A DNA stretch of 38,587 bases from Allosalinactinospora lopnorensis (GCF_000981225.1 NZ_LAJC01000059.1:1-38587); one strand, 5' to 3'. Shown: positions 8,256 to 16,390, counted from the stretch's first letter. Notes: generated by a model from the letters alone, not told the origin. Made by a program: numbers and translations.

Positions 8256-8347
8256 ATTGAGAGTCACTGAAACTCCAATGAACGGTAGGTGAAGATGGTC
8301 CGCGTCGCCGCACCGGGGCCTCCCCCAACCGTCCGCTAGGAGCGCTT

Positions 8348-9226
8348 ATGGCCGGTTATCCGCCCGTACCGCCGCCGCACCCCGGCTCGCAGGGGCCCGT
8401 GCCCCCGCCGGGGTACGGGCCTTCGGAACCCCACTGGCGGCAGGGGCCCGGCGCTCCGCCTCCCGGCTACCCGCCGCAGCCGCCGGGCCGAGGCGGCTAT
8501 CCCGGTCCTCCGGGAGGACCCGTGCCGCCCCCGTATCCGTACCAGCAGCCGCCGCGGCGCAACGTGGGGCTCATAGGCGGGATCGCCGCCGGGCTGGTCC
8601 TGCTCCTCGGGGTGGGCGGGGCGGTGCTGTGGACTGTTATGGGGCAGAAGTCCCCGTACTCGGCGCTGCCCGACTGCGACGACCTGGTGACCGACGAGGT
8701 CACCGAGATCATCGGGATGCGGGATCCCGGGATCGACGAGTACGTCTATGAGGAGGACGAGTTCCCCGAGGGCATGGGCGAGGACGTCGAGGAGTTCATC
8801 GACTGCGGGGTGTTCGCCGACGAGTCCGAGGAGTACGCGAGCAGCGAGTTCCTCGCCTTCGGCCTGTCCCGGCACTCCACCGACACCGCTGAGGACGACT
8901 ACGCCGGTGTGCGCGGGATGGTCGAGGCCCGGGAGTCGGGGCGCGATCTCGACGAGCGGCTCGACGAGGTGACCCCGCCCGAGCCGATCTCGGCCGGTGA
9001 CACCGGTTTCCAGTACATCGCCGAGTTCGGCACCGATTACGGCGATTTCTACGGTGCGGACGGAGGAAGCCTGTCCTTCGTCCAGTACGCCGTCCGCAAC
9101 GTGACGGTGACCCTCTGGTATCGGGCGCCGAACCGGGTCCCGGACGAGGAGAAGCGCGACATCTCCCTCGAAGTGGCCAACGAGGTGGAGCGGAGCCTCC
9201 CGGAGATCGCCGCGGTCGACGACTGA
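8348..9226 (+). CDS. Proline-rich single-pass membrane protein of unknown function
   Basis: 292 aa. Residues 1-70 are a cytoplasmic Pro/Gly/Tyr-rich tract, residues about 73-97 one membrane helix (LIGGIAAGLVLLLGVGGAVL), and the rest an acidic extracytoplasmic domain with two cysteines (PDCDDL and FIDCGVF) that could form a disulfide. This layout is common in actinobacterial surface proteins of the DUF3558-like type, but I do not recognise the domain. The ATG at 8348 follows AGGAGCGCTT. It is a single-gene unit, just downstream of the IS607 element and closed by a strong terminator. Confidence 0.75.
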   Translation: MAGYPPVPPPHPGSQGPVPPPGYGPSEPHWRQGPGAPPPGYPPQPPGRGGYPGPPGGPVPPPYPYQQPPRRNVGLIGGIAAGLVLLLGVGGAVLWTVMGQKSPYSALPDCDDLVTDEVTEIIGMRDPGIDEYVYEEDEFPEGMGEDVEEFIDCGVFADESEEYASSEFLAFGLSRHSTDTAEDDYAGVRGMVEARESGRDLDERLDEVTPPEPISAGDTGFQYIAEFGTDYGDFYGADGGSLSFVQYAVRNVTVTLWYRAPNRVPDEEKRDISLEVANEVERSLPEIAAVDD

Positions 9227-9237
9227 ACCCGCAGGTG

Positions 9238-9273
9238 GGGCGCTGTCGCCGGGAGGAGGCGGCAGCGCCCTTT
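9238..9273 (+). terminator. Strong Rho-independent terminator
   Basis: A 13-bp stem (9238-9250 pairs with 9258-9270, one T-G wobble) with loop GGGAGGA and a following TTT. It lies 11 bp past the stop of the membrane protein gene and between convergent genes. Confidence 0.8.
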
Positions 9274-9297
9274 CGGGGCTCGGGGGCCGGCCGGGCG

Positions 9298-10260
9298 TTA
9301 CCGGCTCGGGTCGAGGGCCAGCTTGCCGGTCGTCCTGCGGGCCCGCAGGTCCTCGTGGGCCCGGCGGGCCTCGGACAGCGGGTACACGCCGCCGTTGATC
9401 GTGCGCAGGGTGCCCTGCTGCACCAGCCGGTACATCTCCGTCATCGCCTGCTGCACCAGGCCCGGGACCGCGAAGGCGTGCGCCAGCCACATGCCGCTCA
9501 CGCCTGTTGAGTACTGCACCAGGTTGGGCGGCCGGACGGGGCTGGGCTCCTCGCGCGAGGCCATGCCGTAGAAGGACAGTCGGCCGAACGGGGCCAGCGC
9601 CTGGACGCTCTCGTCGGTGATCCGGCCGCCGGTCATGTCCAGGACGATGTCCACCGGGCGGCCCTCGTTGGCCTCGATCAGGGCGGTCTTCATGTCCTCG
9701 GCCCGCGAGTCCAGCGCGATGTCCGCCCCGAGCTCCAGCGCGAGCTTGCGCTTCTCCTCGCTGCTGGCCGTCGCGATGACCCGGCCCGCCCCGAACGCCT
9801 TGGCCAGCTGGACCGCGAGCGATCCCACACCGCCGGCCGCGGCGTGCACGACCACGGACTCGCCCGGCTCCATCCGGACGCTCTTGCGCAGCAGCACCCA
9901 CGCGGTCGACCCCTGGATCATCAGCGCCAGAGCGGTGAGGCTGTCGATCTCGTCCGGAACGTCGAACATGAGGGCGGGGTCGACGGCGGCCTGCTCGGCG
10001 TAGCCGCCGCCGCTCATCAGGGCCACGACGCGCCGCCCGTCCGGGGTACGCCCGACGATCTCGCTCCCGGGAACCATGGGAAGGTTCGTGGGGGCCAGGG
10101 CGACCAGGTAGGAGTTGTCCGCCATGTGGGTGTCGGCGTAGTTCACGCCTGCGTGCTCCACCCGCACCAGGACCTGGCCGTCCGCGGGTTGGGGCTCGGC
10201 GGTCTCGGCGGGCTGCAGGACCTCGGGGCCGCCGAACTCGGCGATCTGGATCGCTCGCAT
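9298..10260 (-). CDS. NADPH:quinone oxidoreductase, zinc-free MDR family
   Basis: 320-aa medium-chain dehydrogenase/reductase that uses NADPH to reduce quinones or enones. The N-terminal GroES-like domain begins MRAIQIAEFGGPEVL, and the Rossmann domain has VVHAAAGGVGSLAVQLAKAFG, the QOR signature. The structural and catalytic cysteines of zinc alcohol dehydrogenases are absent. The ATG at 10260 follows AGAGAGAGG. It ends near the terminator of the convergent membrane protein gene and probably forms its own unit. The exact substrate cannot be assigned. Confidence 0.9.
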   Translation of the reverse strand: MRAIQIAEFGGPEVLQPAETAEPQPADGQVLVRVEHAGVNYADTHMADNSYLVALAPTNLPMVPGSEIVGRTPDGRRVVALMSGGGYAEQAAVDPALMFDVPDEIDSLTALALMIQGSTAWVLLRKSVRMEPGESVVVHAAAGGVGSLAVQLAKAFGAGRVIATASSEEKRKLALELGADIALDSRAEDMKTALIEANEGRPVDIVLDMTGGRITDESVQALAPFGRLSFYGMASREEPSPVRPPNLVQYSTGVSGMWLAHAFAVPGLVQQAMTEMYRLVQQGTLRTINGGVYPLSEARRAHEDLRARRTTGKLALDPSR

Positions 10261-10380
10261 GGAACCTCTCTCTGCACCGACCGGATGGTATGGCTCCTGA
10301 GCCTAACCGGTTCCGCGCGCCGTTCGCCGGGGTTTCGGGGCCAATGGACGGTCCCGGCGTTCGTGCCGGCGCCGCCCCTT

Positions 10381-11142
10381 TTATCCGGAGACGGGCGCGA
10401 ACGCGCCCACCAGCGCCGTCGCGTCGTCGTGCCGCTTGCCGCGCTCGGCGCCGTAGGTGCGTTCGTTGTCGCGGACCCGGGCGATGAGCGACTCCGGCCC
10501 CCGCTTCTCCAGGTGCTGCCAGAGCTGGTGCCAGGTGTGGCCGTAGTGCTTGACCAGCCGGGTGCAGCCATCGGTCAACAGCCCGAACCGCAGGCCGGGC
10601 GGCCGCGCTGTCCCCGTCACCGCCTGATGGGCGGCCTCGGGCAGGGAGCCGGCCACCCAGAAGCCGTCCGGGCTGTTGCGCGCGCTGCGCACGAGCGCCC
10701 GGGTGTAGGGGCGTCCGCCCGGGAGGTGGTCCAACCGGTCGTCGGTGACGGGGGTGACCGTGCCGCCGGGGCCGGGGAGGAGCACGGCCGAATCGGCGAG
10801 TACCAGGTATTCGAGGGCGGGGCCGGAGTGGCGGACCATGGCCACGGTGCTGGAGGGGCTGTCGGGGTTGGCCAGGTCGCAGGTGCCGCCGTGGGCGGCG
10901 CGGGTCCGCTCCAGCGCATGGGCGAGCACATCGGGCAGCGGGCGGTGACACGGGAGGGCCAGCTCGGCGGCGAGTGAGGCGGCCAGTGTGGCCACGAACC
11001 ACCGGACCCCGTGCCGGCACCCGCTGTCGACATCGGGGGGCGCGGTCGCGCCGTCGAGGACGAACGCCCAGTCCGCCCCGGACGACGCGAGGTCTTCGTT
11101 GCCGCACCCGTCACCGGGGGCGCTCGCGTAACGGATCCGCAC
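10381..11142 (-). CDS. PP2C-like protein phosphatase domain protein
   Basis: 253-aa soluble protein resembling actinobacterial PP2C-domain proteins: VRIRYASAPGDGCGNEDLA at the start, WAFVLDGATAPPDVDSGCRHG with the first metal-binding Asp region, LVLADSAVLL, and RHDDATALVGAF at the end, where PP2C enzymes carry the terminal metal-binding DD. The start chosen is GTG at 11142, because homologues begin at this point and the longer open frame runs through the 3' end of the next gene. Ribosome-binding support is poor. It lies 29 bp past the restored stop of the AGPS-like gene. Phosphatase activity is inferred. Confidence 0.7.
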   Translation of the reverse strand: MRIRYASAPGDGCGNEDLASSGADWAFVLDGATAPPDVDSGCRHGVRWFVATLAASLAAELALPCHRPLPDVLAHALERTRAAHGGTCDLANPDSPSSTVAMVRHSGPALEYLVLADSAVLLPGPGGTVTPVTDDRLDHLPGGRPYTRALVRSARNSPDGFWVAGSLPEAAHQAVTGTARPPGLRFGLLTDGCTRLVKHYGHTWHQLWQHLEKRGPESLIARVRDNERTYGAERGKRHDDATALVGAFAPVSG

Positions 11143-11171
11143 GGGAAGTAGCGTACGGCAGTCCTCGCCGC

Positions 11172-12778
11172 TTACTCCCGCGAGCCCGGACCGCCGGGGA
11201 TGAGCTTGCCGGGGTTGAGGACGCCACAGGATCCAGGGAGGACTTGACGGTGCGCAGGACATCGGTGCCCAGCGGACTGATCTCGGCGCTCATCCACGGG
11301 AGGTGGTCGCGGCCCACCGCGTGGTGGTGCGTGATCGTCGCACCGCCGGCCGCGATCGCGTCGCCCGCGGCGCGCTTGGCCCGGGCCCAACGGGACTGCG
11401 GGTCCGCTCCGGTCGCGGTGACCACGGTGAAGTAGAGCGAAGCCCCGGTGGGGTAGATGTGCGAGATGTGGCACATGACCACCGCTCCGCCCTCGGGCCC
11501 CTCCAGGGTTTCCTTGACGGCGGCGCTGACGGCCTCGTACAGGGGCATGAGGTTCGACCAGGTCGTGGCCGTCTCCAGGGTCTCGCTCAGGATCCCGGCG
11601 TCCAGCAGGGCGTCGCGCAGGTAGGGGCCGTGGAAGCGGGCGCGCCGCCACTCGGCGGCCGGCTCGGTGCCGAGGAACGTGCCGCCGGCCTCGGCGAGCT
11701 CCGTCCCCACGGCCTCGCGCCGGGTGCGCACCTCCCGCTCGCCGCCCTCCAGCCCGACCAGGAGGAGGCAGCCCGGTCGCGCCTCCCGGCCGGAGAGCGC
11801 GGCGTTGACGAACGTCTCGGTCTCGTCCGACAGCCGGGCGGTCGTCGGTCGCACCGCGGATTGGGCCAGCCGGCGCAGCGCCGCCGCCCCCGACGCGTAG
11901 TCGGGAAAGGACCACGCCTCGTCGCGGGCTGAGGCGGGAACCGGTCGGACGCGCAGCGTCACCTCGGTGATGACCCCGAACACACCCTCCGAGCCCAGCA
12001 GCAGTTCGCGCAGGTCCGGACCGGCGGCCGACGCCGGCGCCCGGCCGAGGTCCAGGGTGCCGCGCGGGGTGGCCGCCTTCAGCGCCGTCACCATGGCGTC
12101 GAAGCGCCCGTAACCGGCGGACGCCTGGCCGCTGGAGCGGGTCGCCGCGTACCCGCCGATCGTGGCGTACTCGTAGCTCTGCGGCAGGTGCCCGAGCGTG
12201 TGGCCGTGTTCGGCGAGGAGCCGCTCGGCCTCGGGGGTGCGCAGCCCCGCCTGCAGGGTCGCGGTCGCTGACTCGGTGTCCAGGCAGACCAGCCGGTCCA
12301 GGCGGCGCAGGTCGAGGGAGGCGGCACTGGCGAAGTCGCCGCGGACGGGCTCCACCCCGCCGACGACGCTCGTGCCGCCGCCGAACGGGACCACGGCGAC
12401 GCGGTGCTCGGAGCACGCGCGCAGCACGGCGAGGACCTCCTCGTGGTCCGCGGGAAGGACGACCGCGTCGGGCGCCCCCTCCGCCGCGCCGGCGCGGCGG
12501 CGCAGCAGGTCGGTGGTGCTCTTGCCGCCGGCGTGCCGCAGCCGCGCCGCGTCGTCGACCCGTACCCAATCGGCTCCGACGGCCTCCTCCAGCGCGCCGC
12601 GCGCCGCCTGGTCGAGAGCGCGGGCCGGGAGCCGGACGTCGGCCTCAGAGACGGGAGGCAGCTCGCGCAGCCGCACTCCGAGCGTCCGCGCTATGAGGTC
12701 GCGAACGGGGTCGGAGAGCGGGGCGGCGCGGGCCGGGTCCCCCCAGCCGAACCAGGACATGTCGGCGGCGCGCTTCAT
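11172..12778 (-). CDS. FAD-linked oxidase, alkyl-DHAP-synthase-like (apparent -1 frameshift near C-terminus)
   Basis: About 535 aa once restored. An FAD-binding PCMH domain is seen in VAVVPFGGGTSVVGGVEP and YEYATIGGYAATRSSGQASAGYG (two halves of one block), then GSEGVFGVITEVTLRV and the catalytic region with CHISHIYPTGASLYFT and the HHHAVG motif typical of alkyldihydroxyacetonephosphate synthases and related oxidases. As read, the frame shifts at about 11228 after SSLDP and runs on to a stop at 11111; the next frame encodes the family ending CGVLNPGKLIPGG and stops at 11172. One missing base in the C-run explains it. The start at 12778 (MKRAADMSWFGWG) is chosen because upstream ATGs approach or enter the divergent tetR. 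Next to tetR-glpD, an ether-lipid or DHAP-linked role is plausible. Confidence 0.85.
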
Positions 12779-12830
12779 GCTCATGCCGTACAGTTTTACA
12801 TATGACGTCAAGACGTAACGTTGAAGACGG
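12779..12830. promoter_or_regulatory. Compact divergent promoter/operator of the AGPS-like gene and tetR
   Basis: Only 23 bp separate the two start codons, in a local AT-rich patch. TACAGT (12789-12794) sits seven bases before the tetR ATG, fitting leaderless transcription. On the minus strand TATGTA (12802-12797) could serve the AGPS-like gene. Three ACGT cores occur between 12805 and 12819 inside the start of tetR and could be part of an autoregulatory operator; arm symmetry is weak. Confidence 0.35.
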
Positions 12831-13392
12831 CATCCTCGACGCGGTCCGCGCGTGCGTGGAGGCCTTCGGGGTGCGCCGCACGACCCTCACCGATGTCGCC
12901 CGCCGGGCCGGTGTGAGCCGCCCGACCGTCTACCGGCGCTGGCCCGACGTCACCTCGCTCGTGGCCGATCTCCTCACCCGCGAACTGCACCGGATCCTGG
13001 AGCAGAGCAGGATCGCACAGGGGGAGAGGACCGCGCGCGAGCATCTGGTGGCCCAGGCGGCCGGCGTGGTCGGCACGCTCATCAGGCACCCCCTGTTCAC
13101 CCGGATCGTCGACAACGAACCGGAGATCCTGGCCACCTACGCGTTCCACCGCCTCGGTGCCAGCCAGTTCGCGGCACTGGAACTGCTCACCCCCGAGATC
13201 GAGGCGGGCCAGCGCGACGGTTCCATCCGCAAGGGCGACCCGGCGGTGCTCGCGCGGCTGGTGCTCATCGTCGTGCAGAACCTGGTGACCTCGCGGCGCC
13301 TGACCGCCGACATCGCGACTGACGACCGGCTGCTCGCGGAGCTGCGCACCCTTCTGACCGGCTATCTCGCCCCGGAGGAGGACCCCCGGTGA
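12802..13392 (+). CDS. TetR/AcrR family regulator
   Basis: 196-aa repressor-type protein. The N-terminal HTH is clear (TTLTDVARRAGVSRPTVYRR, about residues 27-46), followed by a helical ligand-binding domain without recognisable specificity. It probably controls both the divergent AGPS-like flavoprotein and glpD, whose GTG start overlaps its stop (GTGA). The start is ATG 12802, with no Shine-Dalgarno sequence but a -10-like TACAGT seven bases upstream. The ligand is unknown; a glycerolipid intermediate would fit the neighbours (inference). Confidence 0.88.
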   Translation: MTSRRNVEDGILDAVRACVEAFGVRRTTLTDVARRAGVSRPTVYRRWPDVTSLVADLLTRELHRILEQSRIAQGERTAREHLVAQAAGVVGTLIRHPLFTRIVDNEPEILATYAFHRLGASQFAALELLTPEIEAGQRDGSIRKGDPAVLARLVLIVVQNLVTSRRLTADIATDDRLLAELRTLLTGYLAPEEDPR

Positions 13393-14927
13393 CCGATGCG
13401 ACCTCCCTCAACGCCGCGCGGCGCCGCCGCGACCTCGACACCCTCGCGAGCGGCCCCGGCGTGGACCTCCTGGTGATCGGGGCCGGGGTGACCGGCGCCG
13501 GCGCGGCGCTGGACGCCGCCTCCCGGGGGCTGTCCGTCGTCCTCGTCGACCGGCACGACCTCGCGTCCGGCACCAGCCGGTGGAGCTCCAAACTCGTCCA
13601 CGGGGGGCTGCGCTACCTCGCCAAGGGGCAGCTCGGTATCGCCTACGAGAGCGCGCGGGAACGCGATGTGCTCATGCGTGCGACAGCCCCGCACCTGGTC
13701 CGGGCACTGCCGATGGTGCTGCCGCTGTACCCGGGTATGGCGGGCCCGCGCGCGGCCGCGACCCGCATCGGCATGGCAGCGGGCGACCTGCTGCGCACCG
13801 CCGCGGGAACCGATGCGGGAACGCTGCCCCGCTCCCGCAGGCTCACCCGCGAGCAGGTGCCGCGGCTGCTGCCCGGCGTCCGCAGGGACCGGCTCCGGGG
13901 CGGGCTCCTCTCCTTCGACGGTCAGCTCGTCGACGACGCCCGCCTGGTACTGGCGCTGGCCCGCACCGCGGCCGGGCACGGTGCGCGCGTCATCACACGC
14001 TGCGCGGCCGAGCGCGTCGACGGCGGCGGCGCCCGGTTGCGCGACGTCCTCACAGGTGAGCGCCTTGAGGTGCGGGCGCGGGCCGTTATCAACGCGGCCG
14101 GCGTGTACGCCGGTGAACTGGTGCCGGACGTGCGGTTGCGCCCCAGCCGGGGCACGCACATCGTGCTCGGCGGGGAGACGCTGGGCGGGCCCAGGGCGGC
14201 GATCATGGTCGGTGTCGCGGGCAGCGCCAACCGCTTCGTCTTCGCCCTGCCGCAGCGCGACGGCCGGATCTTCGCCGGGATCACCGACGAGCCCGTGGAC
14301 GGCCCCATCCCCGACGTTCCGGCGGCACCCGAGTCCGACATCGCGTTCCTGCTCGACACGCTCAGCGGCGCCCTGGACACGCCACTGCGCCGCGCCGACG
14401 TCATCGGGGCCTACGCGGGCCTTCGGCCGCTGCTGGACGCGGGGCAGGGCGACAGCGCCGACCTATCGCGCCGGCACGCCGCGCTGGTCTCCCCCGAGGG
14501 CGTGGTCACCGTGGTCGGCGGGAAGCTCACCACCTACCGGCGGATGGCCGAGGACGGTGTGGACACCGCCGTCCGCGCCGCGGGGCTCACGGCGGGGCCG
14601 TGCCGGACCAGGAAACTCCCGCTGGTCGGGGCGACCGCCCCCGCGGCCCTCGACGCGCTTACGGCGCCGCGCCGCCTGGTGCAGCGCTACGGGACCGAGG
14701 CCGCGCGCGTCGTCGCCGAGGCGGCCGACGATCCGGCGCTGCTGGCCCCTGTCCCGGGTGGTGCCGGTGTCACCCCGGCGGAGCTGCGCTTCGCCGTCCG
14801 GCACGAGGGCGCGCTCGACGAGTCCGACCTCCTCGACCGCCGTACGCGGATCGGCCTGGTGCCCGAGGACCGGGCCGCGGCGGCCCCGGCGGCGCGCCGG
14901 GCGCTGGAGGCCGTCCAAAACGGGTAG
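13389..14927 (+). CDS. glpD: Glycerol-3-phosphate dehydrogenase/oxidase, FAD-dependent
   Basis: 512-aa flavoenzyme oxidising G3P to DHAP at the membrane. The FAD-binding Rossmann motif is LLVIGAGVTGAGAALDA, and the GlpD signature follows (LASGTSRWSSKLVHGGLRYL). Later conserved blocks include SRGTHIVLGGE, GAYAGLRPLLD and VVGGKLTTYRRMAEDGVD. The start GTG at 13389 overlaps the tetR stop, so translation is coupled. It lies opposite an AGPS-like oxidase that may use DHAP-derived substrates. Most actinomycetes carry more than one GlpD-like gene, so this may be a lipid-linked paralogue rather than the glycerol-catabolic one. Confidence 0.93.
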   Translation: MTDATSLNAARRRRDLDTLASGPGVDLLVIGAGVTGAGAALDAASRGLSVVLVDRHDLASGTSRWSSKLVHGGLRYLAKGQLGIAYESARERDVLMRATAPHLVRALPMVLPLYPGMAGPRAAATRIGMAAGDLLRTAAGTDAGTLPRSRRLTREQVPRLLPGVRRDRLRGGLLSFDGQLVDDARLVLALARTAAGHGARVITRCAAERVDGGGARLRDVLTGERLEVRARAVINAAGVYAGELVPDVRLRPSRGTHIVLGGETLGGPRAAIMVGVAGSANRFVFALPQRDGRIFAGITDEPVDGPIPDVPAAPESDIAFLLDTLSGALDTPLRRADVIGAYAGLRPLLDAGQGDSADLSRRHAALVSPEGVVTVVGGKLTTYRRMAEDGVDTAVRAAGLTAGPCRTRKLPLVGATAPAALDALTAPRRLVQRYGTEAARVVAEAADDPALLAPVPGGAGVTPAELRFAVRHEGALDESDLLDRRTRIGLVPEDRAAAAPAARRALEAVQNG

Positions 14928-14937
14928 CGCCCGCGGA

Positions 14938-15441
14938 TCAGGCCCCGGTGCGGGCCCTGGGCTGGCCCTCGGCGCGCTGCCGCGCGTCGAGAACGGTCGC
15001 TTCGGCGGCCTCCCGGTCCTGCCAGCCGCGGACCTCGGAGCTCTTCAGCGGCTCCAGCCGCTTGTAGATGTCGAAGAAGTGGGTGATTTCGTTCAGTTGG
15101 AACTCGGGGATATCGCTCAGGTCCTGGATGTGGTCCACCCGGGGGTCACCGGCGGGCATGCACAGGACCTTGGCGTCGGGGCCGCGCTCGTCGCGCATCC
15201 AGAACACCGCGACCGGGCGGACGTGGACCGCGCTCCCCGGGTAGGAGGGCTGGTCGAGGGGCACCATCGCGTCCAGCGGGTCGCCGTCCTCGGCGAGGGT
15301 GCCCGGGATGTAGCCGTAGTCGGCCGGGTACTGCGTCGCGGTGAACAGCGTACGGTCCAGCCGGAGCCGGCCCCGCTCGTGGTCCATCTCGTACTTGTTC
15401 TGCGACCCCTGCGGGATCTCGACCACCATGTCGAAGTCCAT
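14938..15441 (-). CDS. ppa: Inorganic pyrophosphatase (family I)
   Basis: 167-aa cytoplasmic enzyme splitting PPi to two phosphates. The family I signature DGDPLDAMV with metal-binding aspartates is present, as are EIPQGSQNKYEMD, YPADYGYIPGTLAEDGDPLD and the distal active-site stretch HFFDIYKRLEP. Length and start (MDFDMVVEIPQGS) match actinobacterial Ppa. It is convergent with glpD, with only 10 bp between stops and no room for a separate terminator. Confidence 0.95.
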   Translation of the reverse strand: MDFDMVVEIPQGSQNKYEMDHERGRLRLDRTLFTATQYPADYGYIPGTLAEDGDPLDAMVPLDQPSYPGSAVHVRPVAVFWMRDERGPDAKVLCMPAGDPRVDHIQDLSDIPEFQLNEITHFFDIYKRLEPLKSSEVRGWQDREAAEATVLDARQRAEGQPRARTGA

Positions 15442-15913
15442 GGAATGCTCCCCTTAGTGCCCACCGGACGCGATGCGCTTGCCAGGCCAACCTACCCGCC
15501 CTGGTCGGGATGGGATGATCGTCCCCCGGGGTCCGCTACCTCACTCTTCTTCGGGTTTGGTGTCGCTGCTCGCCACCCCTTTTCCCACTCCCCGCGCATG
15601 CGGGGGTTTGGGTGTGTGGTGGTGGGGCGAGTGTCCGGATCTGTCCACGTTCGCCCCTCGCGGCGGGGCCCGAAGACGGGGGGCCGGGTACGGAGAAAAC
15701 GCGGTGGAGCCCAAGGGCCCGCACCGCGCTCATCAAGCTTGTCGGCCCCCGGTCTCCCGCCGCGATGCGCTCGGCGCGACCAGATCCGTCCACCCTTGCC
15801 GCCGCTCGTGGTCGGCGCAGGGGGTGTAGTTGTCGATGTGTCCGATTCGTGGGGGTTTCCCCGCCGATCTTGACGAAAGCGTTCCTTTATCGGCGTATGA
15901 AGGAACGAAATCG
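15442..15913. other. Gene-free 472-bp stretch with repeats
   Basis: No reading frame here looks like a protein. It contains a short G/C hairpin reminiscent of a type I-E CRISPR repeat (15588-15606), low-complexity G/T and G/C tracts (about 15600-15700) and, at its right end, most of a large inverted repeat (15865-15922). It may be the scar of an old insertion bordering the WhiJ-like cluster. Confidence 0.5.
15588..15606 (+). repeat. Single type I-E CRISPR-repeat-like hairpin
   Basis: CTCCCCGCGCATGCGGGGG: stem CCCCGC (15590-15595), loop GCAT, stem GCGGGG (15600-15605). The stem-loop core resembles actinobacterial type I-E repeats, but I see no second copy at spacer distance and no cas genes, so it is not called an array. 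Confidence 0.25.
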
Positions 15914-15922
15914 TCAAGATCG
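15865..15922. repeat. Large two-part inverted repeat; probable terminator of the anti-sigma gene
   Basis: CGATCTTGACGA (15865-15876) pairs with TCGTCAAGATCG (15911-15922), and inside it CGTTCCTT (15880-15887) pairs with AAGGAACG (15900-15907) around a 12-nt loop, with AAG/AAA as a 3-nt internal bulge. That gives 20 perfect pairs. The stop codon of the minus-strand anti-sigma-like gene lies in the right arm. It could terminate that gene or be a dispersed REP/MITE-like element; only a genome search can tell. Confidence 0.7.
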
Positions 15923-16390
15923 CTGGGTTCTGGTGTGGAAGTGGGCCCAGGTGATCATCGGGCCGGTGTAGCCGTTGGGGGCGGGGGTGTGGGCGCCGGA
16001 GCGCGGGTCGGTGTCGGCGGGGGTGCGGCCCCAGGTGCAGGAGAGGGCTTCGGCCAGGATGAGGCCGCAGCCGCCGGGGCGCAGCGGGTCGAGGGGTTGG
16101 CGCTCGGCTGTGGTGGTGGCCTCACCCTGGTCGATCACCTCCAGGTGGATGACGCCGGTGGTCAGGCCGACCAGGCACACGTCCACCTCGCCCTCGGGGC
16201 CACCGGAGGCGGTGTGGCGCAGGGCGTTGCTGAAGAACTCGCTGGCCACCACTTCCACGGCATCGGCCACGTCGGAGAAGTCGCGCACCAGCGCCCGCAC
16301 CCAGACGCGGGCCTGGCGGCATTGCTCGGCCAGGCCGGGAAAGGACCGGTAGGCGCTGAGCGTGAACGGGGAGAGCACGTCCTCCATCAC
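15914..16390 (-). CDS. Anti-sigma-factor-like ATP-binding protein (RsbW/AbaA-like HATPase)
   Basis: 158-aa GHKL ATPase domain protein without a kinase dimerisation domain. The N box is EVVASEFFSNALRHT, G1 is VIDQGEA, and G2 is reduced to GGCGLILAEAL. In Streptomyces such proteins next to XRE and DUF397 genes form WhiJ-type regulatory clusters. The start is GTG 16390, overlapping the upstream stop; ATG 16387 directly after it is equally possible. The 3' end runs into the large inverted repeat. Sequestering a sigma factor or partner is inferred from family only. Confidence 0.82.
   Translation of the reverse strand: MMEDVLSPFTLSAYRSFPGLAEQCRQARVWVRALVRDFSDVADAVEVVASEFFSNALRHTASGGPEGEVDVCLVGLTTGVIHLEVIDQGEATTTAERQPLDPLRPGGCGLILAEALSCTWGRTPADTDPRSGAHTPAPNGYTGPMITWAHFHTRTQRS

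Larger units (their letters stand above)
7152..8263 (+). mobile_element. IS607-family insertion element (tnpA plus deleted tnpB)
   Basis: Serine transposase and TnpB remnant in the usual IS607 order, overlapping by four bases. Possible ends are related direct motifs: AATC-tg-TTGAG-t-G at 7152-7164 and AATC-a-TTGAG-a-G at 8252-8263. The right one follows the omega-RNA-like hairpin directly. IS607 elements lack long terminal repeats and target duplications, so exact ends need an empty-site comparison. The left end is AT-richer than its surroundings. Confidence 0.7.

Noticed and set aside
11111-11171. C-terminal extension of the AGPS-like protein as read
   Set aside because: The extension is low-quality sequence produced by the frameshift; the alternative frame encodes the conserved family ending and stops at 11172.
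15588-15606. CRISPR array
   Set aside because: Only one repeat-like unit, no spacers and no cas genes in the window.
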